From an uncultured Oscillospiraceae bacterium (GTDB lineage Bacteria > Bacillota > Clostridia > Oscillospirales > Oscillospiraceae): a stretch of DNA of 29,113 nucleotides. Shown one piece after another: positions 24,901 to 29,113 of the stretch. A program made the translations under genes and the position numbers. The stretch lies in contig CAJTUD010000033.1 in the NCBI GenBank assembly GCA_910579725.1, positions 1-29,113 of the forward strand, in the 5' to 3' direction. The notes beneath the pieces were generated by a model that was given only the letters and a program-made list of their open reading frames with translations, was not told the DNA's origin and made no database searches. How positions within the stretch are numbered: the first letter of the stretch is position 1; each line of letters starts with the position of its first letter.

Positions 24901-25856
24901 TACGCGCTGGTGCGGACGGTGGTTCTGCCGATTTCGGTGACGCCGTCGGCCCGAACGCTGACGTAGTTGTCCTGAAGGTTATCCACCAGAAGCTCATCAG
25001 CGATCACGTTTCGCAGAAGGATACTGGATCCGCCCGCCTCGCTCTGGCCGGTGCCGCTGGCAATGATGCGGCCCAGAACCGTCACGTTCTCCAGAGTGAC
25101 GCCGCCCAAGCCGACGCCGCCGGAGATATACAGATCACCGCTGACAACGGTGTCCCGCAAAGTGACGCCGGGGGATGTGATGGTCACGTTGCCGTACACG
25201 CCGCCCAGCGCATAATCTCCCGCCTCCTGAAGCGGCGTACCCACCAGGCTTGTAACCATGGAGGCCATCTCGCCCCAGCTTACCGCCCGCTGGGGGCGGA
25301 AGGTGCCATCGTCATATCCACTGACCAGATAATGCTCCAGAGAAGACTTGATGGTCCCCTTGGCCCAGCTGCTGATCCGGCGGGCGTCGGTAAAATCCAG
25401 CAGCTCCCCCGCAGATTCCTGAAGCATCATGTTCCGTCCCAGAATGGTGGCCGCCGTCTCCCTGGTCAGGGTCGAGAGGGGGGAGGCGGTAGTGGGGGAG
25501 GTTCCCTTGATATACCGGGCGGTGTAGGCAATGCCCACATCCTCATAATACCAGTCGGGCTCCGCCACATCCTCAAAGGGGGTTTCCCCGATTTCGTGGT
25601 AACCATAGGCCCGGTTGACAATGGCCATAAAGTCCGCCCGGGTCAGCGCCCGGTCCGGATTATTGGCCTGATCCGGACGGATGAACCCCCACTCCACCAG
25701 CTGGCTGAGGTGGGTATCCGCCCAGTGGGCCGACGCCTGCCGGCTCTCCCCGCTGGGAAAACCGGGAATCAGGCCCAGTATCAGCGTCAGGGCCATAATA
25801 AGGGACAGCGCCCGCCTTTTCCAGGCGCGGCGGAAAGAAACGTGTGTCTGCTGCAT
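18960..25856 (-). CDS. Giant SLH-domain surface protein (2298 residues)
   Basis: Start at ATG 25856, seven bases after AAAGGAG, giving MQQTHVSFRR, a basic stretch and a hydrophobic signal core (about 16-34). Three SLH repeats follow at about 44-85, 94-143 and 155-205. Residues about 215-450 read as a right-handed beta-helix or polymerised short strands (VTITSPGVTLRDTVVSG, VTLENVTVLGRIIASG, VVIDRGAVVKELNLDTG). Then come many fibronectin/Ig-like modules with a recurring AGTIYWAV-type strand near 490, 601, 714, 1275 and 1479 and GLTPGGSYYLSAI-type ends. A BIG2 domain lies at about 2098-2176 (INWESSNSKVASVTPS) and a last beta domain completes the protein. No catalytic motif is seen. Probably an S-layer or adhesin-like stalk. 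The upstream in-frame ATG at 25949 was rejected: it puts 31 charged residues before the signal. Confidence 0.9.
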   Translation of the reverse strand: MQQTHVSFRRAWKRRALSLIMALTLILGLIPGFPSGESRQASAHWADTHLSQLVEWGFIRPDQANNPDRALTRADFMAIVNRAYGYHEIGETPFEDVAEPDWYYEDVGIAYTARYIKGTSPTTASPLSTLTRETAATILGRNMMLQESAGELLDFTDARRISSWAKGTIKSSLEHYLVSGYDDGTFRPQRAVSWGEMASMVTSLVGTPLQEAGDYALGGVYGNVTITSPGVTLRDTVVSGDLYISGGVGLGGVTLENVTVLGRIIASGTGQSEAGGSSILLRNVIADELLVDNLQDNYVSVRADGVTEIGRTTVRTSAYIEDNTPDGLGLKYISLEGETYPEGEEPEDWQPIALDLAGRIGEVVNKTPGSQVKAAAGTVAKLTVDEAAVDSTVVIDRGAVVKELNLDTGVNVTGQGDIEKLVVNAPGSTVEMLPDQIEIRPGITADINGVEMDNVAAQESTMEPLILAGYPQAQDVVPTGLDAVFSTNKAGTIYWAVSAITDGSIDEEALIKPPSYGNIAVRNGTVSVAKGNEEVVSKISGLTPGGSYYLSAILVDARGHRSPVKVISFTTPDNTTPAFCTGYPRMSKVSRTDSVVVVMPNKDCKLYYALLPQGAAAPTENELKTSSVAGALGYGVRDVYKNTEDAFRVNDMILDETTTYILYLWLTDADGVNKSKIVSLTFTTDDETPPEFIEPPFAEKPGPTNVGMKFQLSEAGTVYWVAFPSGSVKNYPKPQPGTDYESAPLNSEYAIQQVVNGMNIGPEGKSGRVTVKGNSDGAFIGTFNITGMKPETSYEVYYVAKDNAGPDRNYSVTVGHITISTQDKTGPVFVQSFELTAEGDKTRPRSNSSIYLDVSEVVYYDGQGGSRSLLELYQATQTGSAESRELAVNQLAEILYKSIVLHKYNIQSNAEETIYRKYQTGDTREDWTIDYTKAIVESRSEGGIRIIFPSEGLHLQNGGQYCFIINDLIDLSGNPIDPADGVNFWSNPTESAAPGHDVKPFVVDSPRVLLGSPKTGSDLPLIRSEDGTISEEPARMDMSFNMRPESTGSVSDDTAYDVLLWSGTRMAYDLYYRVVDGTTLKPIHTSNGGGGYEYPATAPTGDSNYLLSRAADRDSTVDKNGWIYLGNSNEMQPPSNQYTGLSISKDFNGCNNPGAFGQLNKLSENLEYQFVIMLTQHGSNKIYEQFEGTAKMKVNVAAGQAPDLNKMVNPLTATSWSEFKGDSIGAYRATAQDPFTDTQPLSCSFTLLTPPVFEGGNPEFLVNNDGTVSVNLTLSSSGKVHWAISEVDEETGMPKYDTTRYGVPGSDDYQYATPGDPNSAYEFAPDVTPVPNTTDQMYITANSHRPPQTGGTTISRPMPDWMIGGGGDTDVVNGENLITWPDNGTIISQEYGSDGRMRDWGIYTFTKGADTGAQGPLALDNVEPKKTYFAYFVTTAPEDYKIRSHVYIYQFTVPELKKPQIELSPDGNTGGMNVVLDMESQLEWRVFSAYDANDEELISILTQPFINYTDHNGKDTVDASGNVTAKGTNKLPEMYKNYTVMQALTYSYSFSDASKGDPNHKSNEYWYPTVGESYVAYDFEPGYSVFDMYANLDSKKQLIKLISTPALDYPEHLDSATAAASWSGKGQAKSGKNEAEFSQPLIDNTPYVFLSWAINWRTFNNGATADVKAPNASFRMTEFMKGSLSGPEVDNVPTGYLEYNEGDQTYSGRFTVHFDKPTYLLDGSQRVDMSPSNLFVGGSGQYADNPIGGGKFTAGTVTTQNVQFIFKGVTQGVIIEFLDRYFVNYNRLPALASLSASIEDYKGTMHLVVKWSNKSEPWRFPLSGSSSSGLTFAVSGKGIDGGTSNEPTLNLDSSTTGQETTELTAAQTGGGDIKNLTYTWTVLDSAGQNEITSDVIELIDKGETDGSKFTIKGIRPGTAWVRVAASGMLNGSPVNKVKNIKITVTGKLEPFATPASANGVSWEDSTKTLTLTIDSTNTSPSAVFDVEATNPGAPAVPLTARAAVNVTGNAASYVDATYDSATQKLTVKPKGTIKEGYTGEATVTVSLVAAQDSTKSLTNAETFKVNISYPKTTTYNIPSNSSKVVPTGLSFSNVSGAKLNSGTLRLTGTALTSTIRAAITPSGASGTINWESSNSKVASVTPSSGSRVTITGLTAGSAIITAKVGNVTKSITVVVEPSISITSFTPNSPDKIKITQAADGTYTWTRPDGFGSCAAILEFTTGLSMDNAQVIVTSSTDSAVAAGNATTNGTSGRVQLTFGTRSVSEVTITIKVGTVVRKITIKLEGSDISSGKVNAVKR

Positions 25857-25883
25857 AGAAAAGCTCCTTTCACTGGATCGGGT

Positions 25884-25906
25884 AAAAAGATGCGGCCGCA
25901 TCTTTT
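25884..25906 (-). terminator. 22-bp perfect palindrome with T-run, terminator or operator
   Basis: AAAAGATGCGG followed by its exact complement (25885-25906), then one more T on the minus strand. It lies 14 bases upstream of the ribosome site of the giant SLH gene. It fits a terminator for the ylqG-ylqH-pilZ transcript, but it also sits in the SLH leader, so attenuation or protein binding are alternatives. Confidence 0.6.
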
Positions 25907-25962
25907 CGGAAGAGGGTCCGCCGCGCTCCGGGCGGGACGGTTTTTCCACACTGTGTTCCCGC

Positions 25963-25986
25963 GCAAAGCAGCCGGGGCTGCCTTGC
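25963..25986 (-). terminator. Weak hairpin just after the pilZ stop
   Basis: Minus strand GCAAGGCAGCC / GGCTGCTTTGC, one mismatch, two bases past the stop codon. The T-run is short (TTT), so it is weak compared with 25884-25906. Confidence 0.35.
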
Positions 25987-25988
25987 GG

Positions 25989-26576
25989 TTATGATTTGTG
26001 CTTCGGCCGGGCAACCTGGATGCTGAAGACCGCCTTGCGGATGGTGACTTCCTCATCCAGGCAGAGGTCCGTAAAACGGGCCGCGTACAGCGGCACAGGA
26101 TCGTCAGTATTCAGCCGTCGGAGTATACGAGTGCGCAGCAGCAGCGGCGAGTCAGTTACAGGCAGGACGATCTGCACCACCTCGCCCACCTTCAGCGCCT
26201 GCTCCGTATGGAAGGCGACGCCGCCGCAGCTCAAATCGTGGCCCCGGATGGACCTCTGGCCCTTCCAATAGCCGGTGATGGGATACATGACGCTTTTGAA
26301 GTCCGTTACAATGCGCAGGTTTTCCCGGGCTTCCTCGCCCAGCATGGCGCCGGGCCGGATCACCAGCCGCTCTCCCCGCTGCATGGTCACTGTGCCCCGC
26401 ATGGACGCCGAGCCATTATCTAAGCCGATGCACTGAATCTCCCCGATTTGCAGGAAGTCCAGCTCCGTCTCCTCTGTCAGACGCAGCTGCACCACCTCCG
26501 TGATCCGAGGAGACTCCAGCACCGCCTGGGCCAGGGCTCCGCCCGCGCTGTCCAAAATCAGGTACAATCGCTCCAT
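25989..26576 (-). CDS. PilZ-domain protein, probable c-di-GMP receptor
   Basis: 195 residues. An N-terminal beta domain (about 1-80) like the YcgR-N/flagellar-brake fold precedes a PilZ domain (about 84-190). The c-di-GMP binding signature is complete: Arg84-x-x-x-Arg88 in ARENLRIV and Asp114-x-Ser116-x-x-Gly119 in HDLSCGGVAF. YcgR-type proteins act on flagellar rotation or polymer export when c-di-GMP rises. The start codon overlaps the stop of the FlhB-C-like gene in TAATG, so translation is coupled. Its neighbours (FliK-like, FlhB-C-like, cheA) suggest motility control; the giant SLH gene follows after 132 bases on the same strand. Confidence 0.88.
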   Translation of the reverse strand: MERLYLILDSAGGALAQAVLESPRITEVVQLRLTEETELDFLQIGEIQCIGLDNGSASMRGTVTMQRGERLVIRPGAMLGEEARENLRIVTDFKSVMYPITGYWKGQRSIRGHDLSCGGVAFHTEQALKVGEVVQIVLPVTDSPLLLRTRILRRLNTDDPVPLYAARFTDLCLDEEVTIRKAVFSIQVARPKHKS

Positions 26577-26935
26577 TATTCCGCTCCTTTCTCGCCGGCG
26601 CCCGCCGCCTGGGCGGCAGCGCTCTCTTTCCTGGCCTGCCGCTCCCGGCGGGCCTTGTCCGGGTCGGTTGGGTCAAAATTCAGAAAATAGACGTAAATCT
26701 CCACAATGGCCCGGTACAGAGCATCGGGAATCTCCTGCCCCAGCGACAGCTGGGAGAGCATGGTGGCCAGGGAGTTGTCCTCGTAAACAGGCACGCCGCT
26801 TTCTGCGGCCACCTCCACGATCTTCTCCGCCACATAGCCCATGCCGGAGGCCACCACCACCGGTGCGCCGGTGCCGCCGTCGTAGCTCAGGGCCACAGCC
26901 CGTCCCGCGCCGCGGGATCTGTCACGCGTTGACAT
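26576..26935 (-). CDS. FlhB C-terminal-domain-like protein (YlqH/FlhX type)
   Basis: 119 residues from ATG 26935. It matches only the cytoplasmic C-terminal domain of the flagellar export switch FlhB: AVALSYDGG, APVVVASGMGYVAEKIVEVA, VPVYEDNSLATML, LGQEIPDALYRAIVEIYVYF. The membrane domain is absent, and the autocleavage NPTH of FlhB reads GAGR here, so the protein starts about where a cleaved FlhB-C begins. Such free copies (ylqH in Bacillus) can partly replace FlhB-C in the export gate. The charged tail (KARRERQARKESAAAQ) extends past the domain. It overlaps the FliK-like gene by 14 bases; AAGGAGAG lies ahead of the ATG. The further upstream in-frame starts lie within that gene and are rejected. 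Confidence 0.88.
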   Translation of the reverse strand: MSTRDRSRGAGRAVALSYDGGTGAPVVVASGMGYVAEKIVEVAAESGVPVYEDNSLATMLSQLSLGQEIPDALYRAIVEIYVYFLNFDPTDPDKARRERQARKESAAAQAAGAGEKGAE

Positions 26936-28355
26936 TGATACTGTTCTCTCCTTCATAGATCTTGGGGAACACGGCGGACACATCCAGAGGCTTCTCCAGC
27001 GTCTGCACCTGGACGTTCACGGGCTTGAGCCCATTCTCGCTGAGGATGCGGCCCATTTCCCCCTGGACCATCCCCGCGAAGCTGCTCACCGACGGCGGAC
27101 TGTAGATTTGCAGATCCACGCTGTCCCGCTGACAGGTGAGCACCATATCAAAAAATCCCAAATCCTGGATATCCATTTTAAAGAGGAAGCGGATGGTATT
27201 CTCCCGTTCCCCTTTCCCCTGTTTCAGATTTTCCTCCGCGTCCGGGTCCACCCAGAGCTCGCTGAACATCATCTTTCCGTCCCACTCCAATGGCAGAACC
27301 AGATGCGTCAGGGGCATATAGACGCTCTCGTTGATGAGAAAGGCGGAGACGATATTGCGGAAAGCGTCCTGCGCCTCCATCCCCGCCCCGCCTCGGAGAG
27401 CCCGCTGAGCCGTCTGGGCCAGCTGGTCTGCAAACCGGTCCTGCCCGGCAGCCTGGGCAAAACGGCTGCGCTCCAGAAACCGCAGCAGATCCGTCTCGCT
27501 CAGGCCCCCCAGCTTCTCCCGGAGGGCGGCGCTGCTGCCCAGCTGACGGAATGCCTGCATCACTCCGTCCTTGGAACCGCTCTCATACCGGGCCACATCC
27601 AGAGCCAGCAGAGAGATGAGCGACCGGCTGAGCCCCATGTCGTTGGTTCGGGAGGTATAGGCGGCCAGGAAGGGCATAATGGAACCCTGAAGCAGCTTCA
27701 GTGCGCCCGCCCGGTCTCCTCCCGCCATTTTCCCCTCCAGCTCCGACACCATGCCCAGCAGCTGGTTGCCGTAGGTTGCCGGGATGGACCGGGTCAGCCG
27801 AGTAAGGGTCCGAAGCAGATTGCCCTGCACGTGGGCGGAGGAGGAGTAGTCGCTGTAGCGCTTGAGAAATTGCAGAATATTTCCCCGCAGCACCTCTGAG
27901 GTGCTGTTTCCGTAAGCCTCCCGCAGAATGTTAAAAAGGGGGCCCGAAAACCGGCTGCCCAGCTCCATTTGAGAACGGAAAAAAGAGGAAAATTTTCCCT
28001 CGTCCATTTTCAGCATCTCCAGCAGGGCGGACATCTCCACCGCGATTCCTTCCTCCATTCCGGAGGAAACCCGGGTACCCTGGTAAGCTCGCAGGATCTC
28101 CGTCATGGTCCGGCTCAGGCCGGGGGTGTCGCTCATACGCTGGAGGAAAGTAAGGAAATTGGAGTCATAGCGGGCCGCCTGGTTTCCGGCTTCACCGGAA
28201 TCCTGCCGCTCCGCGCGGTTGTCCGGACGGCTGACCCGGTTGAGATCAGGCGCGTTCTGGATCCTGGGATCGTTGGGGATGGAGGGCATATTCCGGTTAA
28301 TCAGGTTGGCGTCATTTCCTGGGACTGCGTTGGTTACGCCGAGCAGATCTGGCAT
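26922..28355 (-). CDS. FliK-like protein (YlqG type)
   Basis: 477 residues. No signal peptide. The N-terminal 60 residues are Asn/Pro/Arg-rich and look disordered (NLINRNMPSIPNDPRIQN). The middle (about 65-350) is helical. The C-terminal part (about 365-455) resembles the Flg_hook domain of the hook-length protein FliK (LVLPLEWDGK, FLFKMDIQDLGFFDMVL, VDLQIYSPPSVSSFA, LRRILSEN-like helix ILSENGL, KPVNVQVQTL). In Bacillus ylqG lies next to ylqH in the same way; the role of the pair is not settled. The ATG at 28355 is chosen because GGAG lies eight bases upstream; the TTG at 28373 has none. Identity as FliK-like rests on the C-terminal pattern and the neighbour. Confidence 0.75.
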   Translation of the reverse strand: MPDLLGVTNAVPGNDANLINRNMPSIPNDPRIQNAPDLNRVSRPDNRAERQDSGEAGNQAARYDSNFLTFLQRMSDTPGLSRTMTEILRAYQGTRVSSGMEEGIAVEMSALLEMLKMDEGKFSSFFRSQMELGSRFSGPLFNILREAYGNSTSEVLRGNILQFLKRYSDYSSSAHVQGNLLRTLTRLTRSIPATYGNQLLGMVSELEGKMAGGDRAGALKLLQGSIMPFLAAYTSRTNDMGLSRSLISLLALDVARYESGSKDGVMQAFRQLGSSAALREKLGGLSETDLLRFLERSRFAQAAGQDRFADQLAQTAQRALRGGAGMEAQDAFRNIVSAFLINESVYMPLTHLVLPLEWDGKMMFSELWVDPDAEENLKQGKGERENTIRFLFKMDIQDLGFFDMVLTCQRDSVDLQIYSPPSVSSFAGMVQGEMGRILSENGLKPVNVQVQTLEKPLDVSAVFPKIYEGENSINVNA

Positions 28356-28411
28356 TGGCGACACTCCATTCAATAAAAGTTGGCGGATGTCTTATTTTTT
28401 GAGACGATCCT

Positions 28412-28419
28412 GCCGATAA
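28412..28419 (+). promoter_or_regulatory. Sigma-D (sigma-28) type -10 element upstream of cheA
   Basis: GCCGATAA is the full flagellar sigma-28 -10 consensus. The -35 area (TTATT at 28392-28396) is a poor match to TAAA. A sigma-A alternative, TTGAGA (28399-28404), 16 bases, CATTAT (28421-28426), overlaps it. Confidence 0.45.
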
Positions 28420-28437
28420 CCATTATGACGAAATCAG

Positions 28438-28470
28438 CGCGGGGGAATTTTGCCCTTTTGGCCCCCCGCG
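28438..28470 (+). promoter_or_regulatory. Hairpin in the presumed cheA leader
   Basis: CGCGGGGG (28438-28445) pairs perfectly with CCCCCGCG (28463-28470) around a 17-base loop. It lies between the promoter candidates and the cheA ribosome site (AAAAGGTGG). Function unknown; not a known riboswitch. Confidence 0.4.
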
Positions 28471-28506
28471 AAGAACAGAAAAAATACGGGAAAAGGTGGC
28501 GTTTTT

Positions 28507-29113
28507 ATGGGTAGTGGCAACGACAGCATCCTGGATATGTATCTATATGAGACGAACACCCTGCTGGAACAGCTCGACGGCATTCTGCTGGCGGCGGAGC
28601 AGGCGGATACGTTCTCTCAGGACAGCGTCAACGAGATCTTCCGCATCATGCACACGGTGAAGGGTTCCTCCGCCATGATGGAGTTCAGCTCTCTCATGAC
28701 TGTGGCTCACCGGATCGAAGATCTTTTCTTCATCATCCGGGAAAAGACCATGGACGCGGTGCCCGAGGCGTTGCGTCCGGAACTGTTTGACATGCTCTTT
28801 CAAGCTGTGGATTTCTTCCGCGGCGAGATTGAGAAGGTAGAAAACGGCGAAGCTCTCTCCGAATCTATCGACAGTATCGTGGATAAAATTAATAGTCTTG
28901 TCAATAAAATTCAGAATGGGGGCAGCGAATCGGAGGCGGGAGATTCTTCCGCGGCTCCGACGGCCGCCGGAGCCCCCGCTCCGGCCGACCAGGCATATCC
29001 CTTCGGCATCCACGTCTTTTTTGACGAGGGCAGCGGTATGGAAAACCTGCGGGCTTTCATGCTGGCTACTGCGGTGAAGGACTACAGCGGCGACTTCATC
29101 ACTGTTCCTGAGA
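28507..29113 (+). CDS. cheA: Chemotaxis histidine kinase CheA, N-terminal part
   Basis: The first 202 residues are in the window and the frame is open at the right edge. ATG 28507 follows AAAAGGTGG at seven bases. Residues about 5-105 are an Hpt (P1) domain with phosphorylated His49 in IMHTVKGSSAMMEF. A Ser/Ala/Pro linker (about 140-162, SAAPTAAGAPAPAD) leads into a domain starting AYPFGIHVFFDEGS, which looks like the P2 CheY-binding domain. CheA autophosphorylates at this His and passes phosphate to CheY and CheB, steering flagellar rotation. The kinase, dimer and CheW-binding domains lie beyond the window. It diverges from the FliK-like/FlhB-C-like/PilZ genes. Confidence 0.92.
   Translation, partial: MGSGNDSILDMYLYETNTLLEQLDGILLAAEQADTFSQDSVNEIFRIMHTVKGSSAMMEFSSLMTVAHRIEDLFFIIREKTMDAVPEALRPELFDMLFQAVDFFRGEIEKVENGEALSESIDSIVDKINSLVNKIQNGGSESEAGDSSAAPTAAGAPAPADQAYPFGIHVFFDEGSGMENLRAFMLATAVKDYSGDFITVPE

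Noticed and set aside
21324..25994. A 1556-codon open frame on the plus strand, opposite the giant SLH gene
   Set aside because: It is the mirror of a GC-rich coding strand. It has no ribosome site, recognisable domain or promoter, and its product is rich in Gly/Arg/His/Val without pattern. The minus-strand protein has SLH, signal and Ig-like features.

Overview
The window looks like chromosomal DNA from a GC-rich, low-oxygen Gram-positive of the class Clostridia, most likely an Oscillospirales/Oscillospiraceae relative of Oscillibacter or Flavonifractor. This is inferred from AAAGGAGG-type ribosome binding sites, TTGACA-17-TATAAT-type promoters, SLH-domain surface proteins, a KamA-family radical SAM enzyme, an M42 peptidase, and a ylqG/ylqH-like pair with cheA (a motile lineage). 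I see no insertion sequence, prophage or CRISPR array.

Layout. (1) 57-3050, minus strand: a stand-alone Smr protein, then a two-gene unit of a leaderless BMP/PnrA-type ligand-binding protein with a ParB-like N-terminal domain and a metallophosphoesterase that is frameshifted in a G8 tract. (2) 3377-8174, plus strand: a small protein of unknown function behind a near-consensus promoter, a secreted SH3b-NlpC/P60 wall hydrolase, an M42 aminopeptidase, a DUF5662/HD-like protein and a membrane-anchored XRE regulator. (3) 8249-9909, minus strand: a MarR regulator and a divergent KamA-family radical SAM enzyme behind one promoter carrying a tandem repeat that looks like an operator. (4) 10100-15351, plus strand: two tRNA-Ser genes with their own promoter and terminator, a strongly folded three-stem DNA/RNA element, a small zinc-ribbon protein, ileS, rpe, recR and a stand-alone acyl carrier protein. 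(5) 15455-28355, minus strand: a surface and motility-related block of a FliK-like protein (ylqG type), an FlhB-C-like protein (ylqH type), a PilZ protein, then a 2298-residue SLH protein and an 1142-residue SLH protein. (6) 28507 to the end, plus strand: the start of cheA, divergent from the block.

Region 5 is the most interesting. A flagellar-export-like pair and a c-di-GMP receptor-like protein sit directly upstream, on the same strand, of two very large S-layer-type proteins. One has an N-terminal and the other a C-terminal SLH anchor. The smaller one carries six copies of a module of about 110 residues that I cannot name. The link between c-di-GMP or export control and S-layer assembly is inferred from position only.

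The housekeeping genes (ileS, rpe, recR, tRNAs) look intact and ordinary, apart from a changed KMSKS loop in IleRS. Almost all long reading frames opposite the real genes are compositional shadows.
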